DNA of 64,000 nucleotides from Nocardiopsis_C rhodophaea (GTDB taxonomy: Bacteria > Actinomycetota > Actinomycetes > Streptosporangiales > Streptosporangiaceae), in the NCBI RefSeq assembly GCF_039530945.1, contig NZ_BAAAPC010000004.1:62001-126000 (forward strand). Direction: 5' to 3'. The notes under the pieces are model-generated. The model did not search any database. It was not told the DNA's origin and saw only the letters and a list, made by a program, of their open reading frames with translations. Positions 56,343 through 64,000 of this stretch are shown here, piece by piece. Positions within the stretch are counted from its first letter, which is position 1; each line of letters opens with the position of its first letter. The translations under genes and the position numbers were made by a program.

Positions 56343-57251
56343 ATGGCGGGCATGACGGGTGTGGCCGGTGCGGCGGGGCTGGAGGTGCTGGGCACCGGCC
56401 CGCTGACCACGCTGCAGGACAGCGGACGGATCGGGCACGCGTCCCTCGGTATCGGCCGCTCGGGAGCCGCCGACGGCGCCTCCTACGCCCTGGCCAATCG
56501 CCTGCTGGCCAACCCGCCCGGCGCGGCCGCCCTGGAGGTGACCCTCGGCGGTCTCGCGGTGCGCACGCGCGGCGCGGTCACCGTCGCGGTCACCGGCGCC
56601 CCCGGGCCGGTCACCGTTGACGGACGCGGCGCCGCGATGAACACCGTGCTGGACCTGCCCGACGGCGCCGAACTGCGGCTGGGCACACCCGCGCGCGGGC
56701 TGCGCGCCTACCTGGCGGTGCGCGGCGGGATCGACGTTCCCCCCGTGCTCGGCTCGCGCAGCACTGACACCCTCGCGGGGCTCGGCCCCGCCCTTCCCGC
56801 CCCCGGCGACGTCCTCCCGGTGGGCGCGCCACCGGCGGAGTTTCCGGTGCTCGACCACGCTCCGGCGCGGGCCGTCCCCGGCGACGAGGCCGAACTGCGG
56901 GTCGCTCCCGGCCCGCGCGACGACTGGTTCCATCCCGGGGCGCTGGACGTGCTGTTCGGCCACACCTTCGAGGTGACCGGACGCAGCGACCGGGTCGGCG
57001 CCCGGCTCGCCGGCCCGGAGCTGCGCCGCGCCAAGCACGAGGAGTTGCCCAGCGAGGGCATGGTGCCGGGATCACTGCAAGTCCCGCCCGGCGGGGACCC
57101 CGTTCTTTTCCTGGCCGACCACCCGGTCACCGGCGGGTATCCGGTCATCGCGGTGGTGATCGCCGCCGACCTTCCTCGCGCGGCCCAGGCCCGCCCCGGC
57201 ACACGTCTGAGATTTCGGCCATGGCGCGCGCTCGGCGCTCCGGCGCGGTGA
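56343..57251 (+). CDS. pxpC: 5-oxoprolinase subunit C (KipA/AHS2 family)
   Basis: 302 residues from ATG 56343; the in-frame region before (56250) is Glu/Asp-rich and likely non-coding. AHS2-domain subunit. GLEVLGTGPLTTLQDSGRIGHASLGIGRSGAAD, the GLRAYLAVRGGIDVPPVLGSRSTD stretch, the FEVTGRSDRVGARLAGPEL and LADHPVTGGYPVIAVV motifs match biotin-carboxylase-like AHS2 proteins. It completes the PxpABC enzyme. The 133-base gap after pxpB contains a purine-rich site. Confidence 0.94.
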   Translation: MAGMTGVAGAAGLEVLGTGPLTTLQDSGRIGHASLGIGRSGAADGASYALANRLLANPPGAAALEVTLGGLAVRTRGAVTVAVTGAPGPVTVDGRGAAMNTVLDLPDGAELRLGTPARGLRAYLAVRGGIDVPPVLGSRSTDTLAGLGPALPAPGDVLPVGAPPAEFPVLDHAPARAVPGDEAELRVAPGPRDDWFHPGALDVLFGHTFEVTGRSDRVGARLAGPELRRAKHEELPSEGMVPGSLQVPPGGDPVLFLADHPVTGGYPVIAVVIAADLPRAAQARPGTRLRFRPWRALGAPAR

Positions 57252-57469
57252 CGGCGGTGCCGGGCCGGAGGGGTGGCGGAGGGAGCGCAGCACGGACGAA
57301 CGCGGGCGCGGCTGGTCGATGGGTGCTCACCGCCGTCCAGGTCGGACCGGCGCCGTATCGGCCGCCGTCCACCGCGACGCCGCAGCGGCTCCCCCGTCGA
57401 CATCATCGGCCGTGAGGGGATGACGATGGAGAAGGACCGATCGCATCGACGCGAACACGGAGCAACCCC

Positions 57470-58276
57470 ATGAGCGCTGACGACTCCGACGCCTCCGCCA
57501 CCGCCGCCGAGCTGCGCCCGGATCAGGCCAGGGCGCGGTTCCGCAGGGGTACGCGGGTGACCACCTCCGGGTACTGCGCCGGGTACGCCCAGGCCAACCT
57601 GATCGCCGTACCGCGCGACCTCGCCTATGACCTCCTCCTGTTCGCACAGCGCAACGCCAAGGCCTGCCCGGTGCTCGACGTGACCGACCCGGGCGAGAGA
57701 CGCGCCTCGATCTTCGCCGGCGACCTGCGCACCGACCTGCCCGCCTACCGCGTCTACGCCAACGGTGTACTGGTCGCCGAACCCGGCGACGTCCGCGACG
57801 TCTGGCGCCGCGACCTGGTGTCCTTCCTCATCGGGTGCAGCTTCACCTTCGAGACCGCGATGCTCAGGGCCGGAATCCCGCTCCGGCACCTGGAAACCGG
57901 CGGCAACGTCGCGATGTACCGCACCAATCGGCGATGTCGCCCCGCCGGGCGCCTGCGGGGCCCGCAGGTGGTCTCGATGCGCCCGATCCCCGCCGACCGG
58001 GTCGCCGATGCCGTGCGCGTCAGCTCCCGCTACCCGGCGGTGCACGGAGCGCCGGTACACGTCGGTGACCCCGGCGCCCTGGGTATCGCTGATCTGGACC
58101 GCCCCGACTTCGGTGAGCCCGTGGAGGTGCGCGCGGGTGATGTCCCCGTGTTCTGGGCCTGCGGGGTCACCCCGCAGGCCGCCATCATGGCATCGGCTCC
58201 GGAGTTCGCGATCTCGCACGCGCCGGGCCACATGGCGATCACCGACGTGCGCGACACCGCCTACCAGGTGCCCTGA
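57470..58276 (+). CDS. ycsI: YcsI/D-glutamate cyclase-like putative hydro-lyase
   Basis: 268 residues, ATG with GGAG seven bases upstream. It belongs to the DUF1445 family: FRRGTRVTTSGYCAGYAQANLIAVPRDLAYDLLLFAQRNAKACPVLD near residues 24-70, SFLIGCSFTFETAM and the C-terminal ISHAPGHMAITD. The human relative (DGLUCY C-terminal domain) is D-glutamate cyclase, forming 5-oxo-D-proline. In B. subtilis ycsI also sits beside ycsF-ycsG-kipI-kipA. Here it lies 218 bases after pxpC. Activity as cyclase or hydro-lyase is not proven. Confidence 0.85.
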   Translation: MSADDSDASATAAELRPDQARARFRRGTRVTTSGYCAGYAQANLIAVPRDLAYDLLLFAQRNAKACPVLDVTDPGERRASIFAGDLRTDLPAYRVYANGVLVAEPGDVRDVWRRDLVSFLIGCSFTFETAMLRAGIPLRHLETGGNVAMYRTNRRCRPAGRLRGPQVVSMRPIPADRVADAVRVSSRYPAVHGAPVHVGDPGALGIADLDRPDFGEPVEVRAGDVPVFWACGVTPQAAIMASAPEFAISHAPGHMAITDVRDTAYQVP

Positions 58277-58346
58277 GGGAGCGGGGCGGCACCGGGCGAT
58301 CCCGAACGGTTGGCCGACGCACCGCCGCCCTAAGCCGAAGTGACAC

Positions 58347-60221
58347 TCACCCGGACAGCGTCCGGCGCATCAGCTCGGCGACCGGCGGTCGGAGCGGATC
58401 CCCCTCCGAAGCGTTCCCTGCCGGGGCCGCCGCCCGCGCCACGTGCTCCCAGCACACCTCGGCGCCGCGCCCCTTTAGAACCAGAGTTGCCAGCGCGTTC
58501 TGATATTTCGGACCATCCGCCAAGCGCCACCTCAGCGGCGGTCGGCCGACCCCCGCGAGGCGCGACAGCACCGCGCCGACCGCACCCGCGACGCGCAGCG
58601 CCGACAGCGAGGTCAGGCGACCCATGAGCGGGGGCAGGCGGTTGCACGTGGGTGAGCACACGAGCTGGGTGATCCGGGTGGCGGACCGCCGCGCCGCCCC
58701 GCTGCTCGGACGTGCGCGGGCGAGGTAGGAGAAGTGCACATCCCCGCCGAGGAACAGGACGGTGGCGGGGGGCGCGCCGCGCTCGCCCGCCGCGATATCG
58801 AGCACCGCGGCGGCGAGGAAGCGGAACGAGCGCTGGAACGCCGCCCAGTGCTCCAGGTCGATCGCGCGGCGGAGCCGCTCCCCGAAGCCGCGCAGCGCCC
58901 GCCCCCACCGTCCGGCGCACACCGCCTCGTTCCACGCCTCCAGGTGGTGCACGGCGGTGGGCAGCAGGAAGGGCAGCGTGCTGGCCACGACGAGGTGATC
59001 GACATCGCCGGTCAGCTGCGCGTCGAGCCACGCGGTGCCCGTGCGGCCGAGGATCGAGCGGCGCGCGTCGTCATCGACGTCGCGGCCGCAACGCGTGTCC
59101 ACCATCAGTACCCGGGTGCGTCCGATGTCGAACCTGGAGGACCAGACGTAGGTGCCGGGCTCCTCATGCGCCCGCCACGCGAACGCGTCGACGATCGGGG
59201 CGGCGTCCCCGTGCCCCGACGCGCCCTGCCCAGTGGCGTCCCGCCCGCTGCCCGCCGCTTTGCGTACCGCTGCGAACACGGGGTCGGCGGCGCGCTGGTC
59301 GGGGCGGAGATTGCCCAGGTGCTGGTAGATCCAGTAGGCGCCGAGCCCGGACGTGATGCGCTGCGCCCACCAGGGGGTGCGCGCGATGTCGCGCCGCCAG
59401 GAGCCGGACGTGTTCCAGTCGTCCCGGATGTCGTGGTCGTCGAAGAGCATCAGGGTGGGGACGGTGGACAGCAGCCAGCGCAGGTCGGGGTCGGACCATG
59501 CCTGCCGGTAGAGCTCGGCGTATTCGTCGAAGAAGACGACCTCGTCGTCCGGGGGACGGGCGGCGTGCGCGCGCAGCGACCGGTCGCTGCGGACACCGCC
59601 GCCATCGGGCCCATCGACCTCCGCGCGCTTTTGGCACCCATCGCTCTCCCCGCGTTCGCCGACGCCATCAGCGCGGCTCGCCCCCAGGAACTCCAGCATG
59701 CGCGGCTGTAGCTCGTCGGCGTAGACCTGGTCGCCAATGAGGAGCAGCACCGTCGGCTCGCCGCCCTCGCCCGCTCGGCGCCGCTCCGCGAGGCGCAGCG
59801 CATAGGCGCGGAGCATGTCCGGGCCGTAGCGCGCGACGGCGGCGGGAGAGTGATCGGTGGGTATGTGGCAGGAGCCGAAGAGGATCCGGGCCGGTGCCGC
59901 GTGGTCCAGGGTGCGGACGAGACTCGGCGGGTAGGGCGCGTCCGGTTGCGGCCATACAACGGCGTCGTCGAGGCGGACCTCGTAGGAGAGCGTGCCACCG
60001 GCGGGCAGTCCGGACAGGTCGCAGAGCGCGTAGTGGTGGCCGTGCACGGCGAACGTCGGTGTGTGCGCGGTGTAAGCGCCAGCAGGCGTGTCCCCGCCCG
60101 CATCGGCCTGCGCGCGTGCGATGACCGTCACCCGGCAGGGGGCGTCGGTCTCCACCCAGACGGTCGCCGTTGTGTCGGTCACGTTCCGCAGCACGGGACC
60201 GAGCCGCAACGCAGCGCCCAC
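58347..60221 (-). CDS. PhoD-like alkaline phosphatase/phosphodiesterase
   Basis: About 625 residues from GTG 60221 or 60227, both after ACGAGGGG. The PhoD calcineurin-like domain has ILFGSCHIPTDHSPA near residue 90, LLIGDQVYADEL near 135, MLFDDHDIRDDWN near 230, LMVDTRCGRDVDD and FLGGDVHFSYLARARP for the metal site. The N-terminal 90 residues form a fibronectin-like cap. No Tat or Sec signal is visible, unlike secreted PhoD, so it may act inside the cell. Convergent with ycsI and divergent from the YjbQ gene. Confidence 0.88.
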   Translation of the reverse strand: MGAALRLGPVLRNVTDTTATVWVETDAPCRVTVIARAQADAGGDTPAGAYTAHTPTFAVHGHHYALCDLSGLPAGGTLSYEVRLDDAVVWPQPDAPYPPSLVRTLDHAAPARILFGSCHIPTDHSPAAVARYGPDMLRAYALRLAERRRAGEGGEPTVLLLIGDQVYADELQPRMLEFLGASRADGVGERGESDGCQKRAEVDGPDGGGVRSDRSLRAHAARPPDDEVVFFDEYAELYRQAWSDPDLRWLLSTVPTLMLFDDHDIRDDWNTSGSWRRDIARTPWWAQRITSGLGAYWIYQHLGNLRPDQRAADPVFAAVRKAAGSGRDATGQGASGHGDAAPIVDAFAWRAHEEPGTYVWSSRFDIGRTRVLMVDTRCGRDVDDDARRSILGRTGTAWLDAQLTGDVDHLVVASTLPFLLPTAVHHLEAWNEAVCAGRWGRALRGFGERLRRAIDLEHWAAFQRSFRFLAAAVLDIAAGERGAPPATVLFLGGDVHFSYLARARPSSGAARRSATRITQLVCSPTCNRLPPLMGRLTSLSALRVAGAVGAVLSRLAGVGRPPLRWRLADGPKYQNALATLVLKGRGAEVCWEHVARAAAPAGNASEGDPLRPPVAELMRRTLSG

Positions 60222-60416
60222 ATTCACCCCTCGTGTTGTGCCTGCCGTACCCAACCGTGCCCGCCATCGCGGGAGGAACACGCCCGGATGGTCGTGCACG
60301 GACGGTTCCTGGCCCCGAGTATGGCGCGTCCGGCGGACAAGGGTGGATCCGGACCGGTCGGCACGGTGCGCGTGGTCATGGTTGCACGTGGACGCCGTGT
60401 GGGTAACCGTTGCCAC

Positions 60417-60845
60417 ATGCGGACACAACTTCTCGACCTCCATACCGGAGGTTCGGAGAGCATCACCGATATCACCGGAGCGTGCCGGGACTTCACCGCC
60501 GAGGCCGGGGGAGACGGCCTGCTGCACGTCTTCGTCCCGCACGCCACCGCAGGTGTGGCGATCATCGAGCTGGGGGCCGGGTCCGACGACGACCTGCTGG
60601 CCGCACTGGACGACCTGCTCCCCGCCGACGACCGGTGGAGGCACCGGCACGGCTCACCGGGACACGGGCGCTCGCACGTCATGCCGGCGCTGATACCGCC
60701 CTACGCCACGATTCCTGTCACCGGCGGCCGTCCCGAGCTGGGAACATGGCAGTCGATCGCCATTGTGGACCTGAACGTGGACAATCCGAATCGTCAGGTG
60801 CGGCTGTCGTTCTTGACGAGTGCGCCAGAGAGAGCAGGATGGTAG
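60417..60845 (+). CDS. YjbQ/UPF0047 family protein
   Basis: 142 residues, a compact family. RTQLLDLHTGGSESITDITGACRDFT, LHVFVPHATAGVAIIELGAG, and GHGRSHVMPALI with its His/Ser cluster are conserved. Members show thiamine-phosphate-synthase or phosphatase-like activity in some reports, but function is unclear. Its start lies 189 bases from the PhoD-like gene, divergent. Confidence 0.85.
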   Translation: MRTQLLDLHTGGSESITDITGACRDFTAEAGGDGLLHVFVPHATAGVAIIELGAGSDDDLLAALDDLLPADDRWRHRHGSPGHGRSHVMPALIPPYATIPVTGGRPELGTWQSIAIVDLNVDNPNRQVRLSFLTSAPERAGW

Positions 60846-61008
60846 GTCAGACGGTGGGAGCGGTGACGCGTTGACGGATCAGGCTCTCAGCGTGTGAACT
60901 TAACGAGCAACAGCGGGATCGACCCGGTAACGGGGCCGCGTACAGGGCCGCGCCCGTCGAAACGGATCGCGGGCCGGCAGGATGAATGAAGTGTGGAGGA
61001 GGACTTTC

Positions 61009-61440
61009 GTGAGCGCGACCGCGGGCCAGGCACAAAGTGAACGTGGCCTGGCCGATCGACTCGGGTTCAAGCCGGGTCAGGTGGTGCAGGAATTCGGGTT
61101 CGACGATGACGTTGACGAGCAGCTGCGCACGTCGATCGCCGAACGCACCGGTGAAGAGCTGGTCGATGAGGACTACGACGGCGTCGTCGACGCCGCCCTG
61201 CTGTGGTGGCGGAGCGACGAGGAGGACGACCTCACCGATGTTCTGGTCGATGTGCTCGGCGCGGTCGAAGGCGGGGGCATCATCCTGGTGCTGACCCCGA
61301 AGGCCGGGCGCGAGGGCCATGTGTCGCCGAGTGACGTGGCAGAGGCCGCGAGCACGGCGGGCCTGTCGCAGACCAGTGCAGTGAGCGCCGGCTCGGACTG
61401 GGCGGGGACTCGTCTCGTCGCACCCAAGATCCAGCGCTGA
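61009..61440 (+). CDS. DUF3052 family actinobacterial protein
   Basis: 143 residues from GTG 61009, preceded by GGAGGAGG at six bases; an ATG at 60982 lies in frame but the ribosome site falls inside it. RLGFKPGQVVQEFGFDDDVDEQLR, DEDYDGVVDAALLWWRSDEEDDLTDVLVDVLGAVEGGG, and ILVLTPKAGREGHVSPSDVAEAAST match DUF3052, an actinobacterial protein often near aceE and a peroxiredoxin. It is soluble, acidic, of unknown role. Followed by a perfect hairpin. Confidence 0.88.
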   Translation: MSATAGQAQSERGLADRLGFKPGQVVQEFGFDDDVDEQLRTSIAERTGEELVDEDYDGVVDAALLWWRSDEEDDLTDVLVDVLGAVEGGGIILVLTPKAGREGHVSPSDVAEAASTAGLSQTSAVSAGSDWAGTRLVAPKIQR

Positions 61441-61507
61441 ATCGATCCTGTCGTGCCCGGGGACGGCGGCCGGGGCCGCCGCCCGCTCGGAGATGAGCCG
61501 CGCAGCG

Positions 61508-61535
61508 TACCGCCCGCCCACGGAGGCGGGCGGTA
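61508..61535 (+). terminator. Terminator after the DUF3052 gene
   Basis: Perfect 11-base arms TACCGCCCGCC and complement around CACGGA, 67 bases past the stop and 48 bases before the peroxiredoxin. It likely ends the first unit or attenuates into the next. Confidence 0.7.
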
Positions 61536-61582
61536 TCAGTCCTGTGCCTGCGACACGGAGCCCCGGACCGTCCGGAGTGGAG

Positions 61583-62053
61583 ATGACCGCAATGTCCATC
61601 GAGGTCGGCCAGAGCGCGCCCGATTTCGAGCTGTCCGACCAGCACGGCCAGACCGTCCGGCTGTCGGATTTCACCGGCCGCAAGAACGTCCTCCTGGTGT
61701 TCTACCCGCTGGCGTTCTCCGGCGTCTGCCAGAGCGAGATGCACGAACTGCGGGACCACGCCGCCGAGTTCCCCGGCGACGACGTCCAGGTGCTGAGCGT
61801 CTCCGTCGACTCGATGTTCGCCCACCGCGCCTGGGCCGACGCTGAAGACCTTGAGTTCCCGCTGCTCTCCGACTTCTGGCCCCACGGCGACGTGGCCAAC
61901 GCCTTCGGGGTGTTCGACGAAACCCGGGGCGTCGCCCTGCGGGCCACCTTCCTGATCGACACGGAAGGCGTCGTCCGCTGGAAGGTCGTCAACCCGATCT
62001 CCGAGTCCCGCAGCCTTGAGGACTACCGCAAAGCCCTCGCGGAGCTCGCCTGA
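61583..62053 (+). CDS. ahpE: Peroxiredoxin, AhpE type (1-Cys)
   Basis: 156 residues from ATG 61583; ATG 61592 is also in frame, both behind GGAG sites. It reduces peroxides in the cytoplasm. The active-site region is LLVFYPLAFSGVCQSEMHEL, with the peroxidatic Cys at about residue 49. No second resolving cysteine is seen, so an external thiol such as mycothiol or mycoredoxin is likely to regenerate it. DFELSDQHGQTVRLSDF and VLSVSVDSMFAHRAWA are conserved. Same strand as DUF3052. Confidence 0.92.
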   Translation: MTAMSIEVGQSAPDFELSDQHGQTVRLSDFTGRKNVLLVFYPLAFSGVCQSEMHELRDHAAEFPGDDVQVLSVSVDSMFAHRAWADAEDLEFPLLSDFWPHGDVANAFGVFDETRGVALRATFLIDTEGVVRWKVVNPISESRSLEDYRKALAELA

Positions 62054-62229
62054 CGCCGCCCCGATCCGCCCCGCCGCTCCGGAACGCGCCCACATCCCAG
62101 CGCCCCCCGCGGCGCGCGCCCCCACACGCCGCAACGGCCGCACCGCCGTCGGAAACCCGGTACTATTTCTTCCGTTGTCCGATCCTGCACGCCGACGGCG
62201 GGGCGGATCGGGCCAGCCACGTATCACCG

Positions 62230-62303
62230 GGGCGCGTAGCTCAGTTGGTTAGAGCCCCCGCCTTACAAGCGGGTGGTCGGAGGTTCGAGTCCTCTCGCGC
62301 CCA
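62230..62303 (+). tRNA. tRNA-Val (anticodon UAC)
   Basis: 74-base cloverleaf. The acceptor 5' arm GGGCGCG pairs with CGCGCCC, D arm GCTC/GAGC, anticodon stem CCCGC/GCGGG with loop CTTACAA (anticodon TAC), and T arm with loop TTCGAGT. The CCA end is not encoded. Its 3' part is the likely attachment site of the adjacent element. Confidence 0.95.
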
Positions 62304-63232
62304 CCCTGGACGGCTTACTAGAACCCTTAACCAAATCAAGGGAGTCGAGAAGCACGTCGACCGAGCTCCACACAGCACACTCTCCGCCACCGGAGGGGGT
62401 GCTGTCGTCGTCCCGGGGTGAAGCGCCATCCTTCGTCCTGTTCGCGCCTGTGTGTGCGTCCTGAAGGGCGTGCAGCCGGTCGAATGGCTCCTTGAGGAGG
62501 TGGCCCCTGATCTTTTCCTCCTCCACGTACAGGGCATGGAAGAGCGCCTGGTTGAGCATGCGCCGCTGCTCCTCGTCGCCACGTAGGTAGAGCGCCTGCG
62601 GGTTCTCCAACAGCCGCAGACACAGCTCGATCAGTCGTGCGGCGTCGGATAGATCCTCGCCGGTCTGATTGAGCCGTTCGGAGATGCGGGCACGATGCTG
62701 CTTTACCTCGCGCAGCTTCTCGCGGAGCCGGTCGTGGCCGATCGTGGGATCGCCGGCCAGGTTAAGCAGCCCATCCTCCGTGGTGTCCAGCTCACGCAGT
62801 TGGGCGGTGAGCTGTTGGTGGAGGAGCCGGTTCGCGGCCTGCTGCTGCTCGATCGTCTGTGCCAGGTGCTCGCGTACCCGGGCGGTGAAGCCCGCGCTGA
62901 ACCGCACCGTGGCGTAGTGTGCCTCGACCGCCTCCTCCAGCCGTATGGCGCTGATGTGTGGGGTGTGGCACTGGCCGCGTTGGTTGCCGATGCAAAAGAA
63001 GTACAGGTAGTCGGTGCCGTAGCGATTGGGGTCTTCTGGATGATCACGCGCGTGTCGACGCCGTGGACCCGCTTGCAGTCACCGCACAACAGCGAGCCCT
63101 TGAGGTAGTGGTGGTGCGTCCGCCGCCGTTCCGTCTGCGGGCGACGCAGCTTCCCGGTCTGGTGCTTTCGATGGTCGGGGGGCCGACGGCCAGTTCGAAC
63201 CGGCCGTTGATCGTCGCCACCGCAGTAGGCAC
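62263..63232 (-). pseudogene. Serine recombinase, frameshifted and lacking its N-terminus
   Basis: Minus-strand remnant of a large serine integrase. The zinc-ribbon region reads THHHYLKGSLLCGDCKRV (63122-63068 or so). A one-base shift at about 63035-63050 changes frame into NRYGTDYLYFFCIGNQ, whose Cys pair completes the ribbon. Then comes ISAIRLEEAVEAHYATVRF, the coiled-coil region with AQTIEQQQAANRLLHQQ, and the C-terminal ALFHALYVEEEKIRGHLL. The last 214 residues are an intact frame (62263-62907) whose end runs antisense into tRNA-Val. The resolvase-type catalytic domain with the serine is absent. It marks an element edge. Confidence 0.85.
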
Positions 63233-63255
63233 CACCGCCAGAACTGCTGTATCAG

Positions 63256-63287
63256 GCTCCGCCCCTCGATCAGAGAGGGCGGAGCCC
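63256..63287 (-). terminator. Terminator of the putative peptide/membrane protein operon
   Basis: Ten-base arms GGCTCCGCCC and complement with a 12-base loop, 79 bases downstream of the stop at 63366. Confidence 0.6.
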
Positions 63288-63365
63288 GCCCGCTTCGTAG
63301 AAGAGGCTGCGTGGTCAGCGAGCTTGCCGCTACGAGCTGTTCTGGCTGACTGCTGCCGAACTGGC

Positions 63366-63560
63366 CTAGGTGTTCTGCTGCAGGCTCTTCTTCCGCTGCT
63401 GGTACTGGCTGCCTGCGAAATAGGCCCACACGATTAGGGTGGCTGAGCCGACGCCATAGCCAACGATGCCCGACCACTGCACAGGGGCATAGGTTGCGAA
63501 GAGGAGACTGCAGGAGACGAAGGCAGCGAACCCGATGTGCGGCAAACGACGCTTATCCAC
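63366..63560 (-). CDS. Small two-helix membrane protein, possible immunity protein
   Basis: 64 residues from GTG 63560 with GAGGAGG nine bases upstream, only 18 bases after the stop of the larger gene. Two hydrophobic segments, residues about 8-25 (HIGFAAFVSCSLLFATYA) and 29-49 (WSGIVGYGVGSATLIVWAYFA), flank a short loop; the C-terminus is charged. Its GC content is lower than the window average. Size, topology and position immediately after a Cys-rich hydrophobic-peptide gene suggest a bacteriocin immunity protein; this is inference and homology was not tested. Confidence 0.6.
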   Translation of the reverse strand: MDKRRLPHIGFAAFVSCSLLFATYAPVQWSGIVGYGVGSATLIVWAYFAGSQYQQRKKSLQQNT

Positions 63561-63578
63561 TTACGATGACCTCCTCAT

Positions 63579-64000
63579 TTACCAGGCTTCGTTAATGCAG
63601 TACCCGATCACGCCGCCGGTGGTACCTGCAGCCGCTGCAATGCAGGGGACACAGGCCGTCCCGGCAGTGCCGCCGCAGACCACCCCGCAGGCGGCGACGA
63701 TCGCGGCGACGACCCAGGCGGCTATGCCGGAGTTGTTCAGGCAGTCGACGAATTCCGACCACCCCTTAGTCGTGGCCCGGGGTACATCGATCACCCGGTC
63801 GAGGCTCTTTACTCCGTTGACCCAGAACTCCACGCTTCCGGAGGTGGCGCTGATCTCCCGCAGGAGTATCTCGTGGACTCCGGTGTCTCCGTTGGGGGAG
63901 AAGGAGACGGTCAGTGCGCTGCGGGTGAGGTCTCCGCCGGTCAGCGGGAGGACCACGAGGGTCGTGCCATCGTCGAGGCGGGTGACGCGCCCCTTGGAGA
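63579..64000 (-). CDS. Cys-rich C-terminal-domain protein, bacteriocin-like (5' end outside window)
   Basis: 139 residues visible; the frame is open to the window edge, so the N-terminus is missing. The upstream part looks like a soluble beta-rich domain (GRVTRLDDGTTLVVLPL, EILLREISATSGSVEFWVNG). The last 55 residues are hydrophobic Ala/Gly/Val-rich with six cysteines (visible-frame residues C72, C90, C94, C102, C105, C120, counted from GTG 63956), including CGVVC and CVPC pairs. The pattern resembles halocin C8-like or other Cys-rich bacteriocin tails of Streptomyces proteins. No transporter or modification enzyme is visible within the window. Confidence 0.55.
   Translation of the reverse strand, partial: SKGRVTRLDDGTTLVVLPLTGGDLTRSALTVSFSPNGDTGVHEILLREISATSGSVEFWVNGVKSLDRVIDVPRATTKGWSEFVDCLNNSGIAAWVVAAIVAACGVVCGGTAGTACVPCIAAAAGTTGGVIGYCINEAW

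Overview
The window is chromosomal DNA of a very GC-rich actinomycete. The marker genes point to the Actinomycetia, and I would guess a Nocardiopsis- or Streptomonospora-like member of the Nocardiopsaceae. They are OpcA beside glucose-6-phosphate dehydrogenase, a SufR-led suf operon, a FasR-type activator beside discrete type II fatty acid synthase genes, an F420-type luciferase-like oxidoreductase and a DUF3052 protein. GTG and TTG starts are frequent, and 4-bp start/stop overlaps (ATGA, GTGA) tie genes into operons. Perfect GC-rich palindromes sit between convergent genes as likely bidirectional terminators.

Layout. 1-10.6 kb: the 3' end of hutI, an ACT-GNAT protein, an amino acid permease, a small Cys-rich protein, DoxX, a gene-poor kilobase with a possible transposase relic, a DUF485/ActP acetate-uptake pair, a GNAT enzyme, and an LLM oxidoreductase divergent from an ArsR-like regulator with twin 22-bp operators. 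10.7-21.7 kb: pgl-opcA-zwf, tal and tkt (pentose phosphate pathway) facing ctaB, a PrsW-type protease and ctaA (heme A). 21.8-27.05 kb: an accessory block with an EamA exporter, an ArcD-like permease, arcA, a tandem repeat and vapBC. 27.06-35.9 kb: an ABC-2 exporter divergent from sufR-sufB-sufD-ferredoxin-sufC-sufS-sufU-sufT. The order pgl-opcA-zwf-tal-tkt / ctaB / ctaA / ABC / suf matches the ancestral block known from Mycobacterium tuberculosis (Rv1445c-Rv1466), here split by the accessory genes.

36-48 kb: a 705-residue protein of unknown function, an SGNH hydrolase, an AccD6-like carboxyltransferase, fabF, acpP, fabH and fabD, the divergent fasR, and an uncharacterised membrane protein. 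48.3-58.3 kb: a 5-oxoproline island. It holds a fused ATP-dependent 5-oxoprolinase, a GntR regulator with a perfect 9-1-9 operator, an NRAMP-like transporter, pxpA, pxpB, pxpC and a YcsI/D-glutamate-cyclase-like protein. The last five follow the Bacillus subtilis ycsF/ycsG/ycsI/kip gene set. 58.3-62.1 kb: a PhoD-like phosphatase, YjbQ, DUF3052 and a 1-Cys peroxiredoxin.

62.2-64 kb: a tRNA-Val(UAC) gene is abutted by a frameshifted and truncated serine recombinase, marking one edge of an integrated element. Next come a small two-helix membrane protein and, running off the window, a secreted-peptide-like protein with a six-cysteine, Ala/Gly-rich hydrophobic C-terminal domain. This last pair resembles a bacteriocin plus immunity gene and is the most likely undescribed system here. 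All functions are read by eye from sequence; no database search was run.
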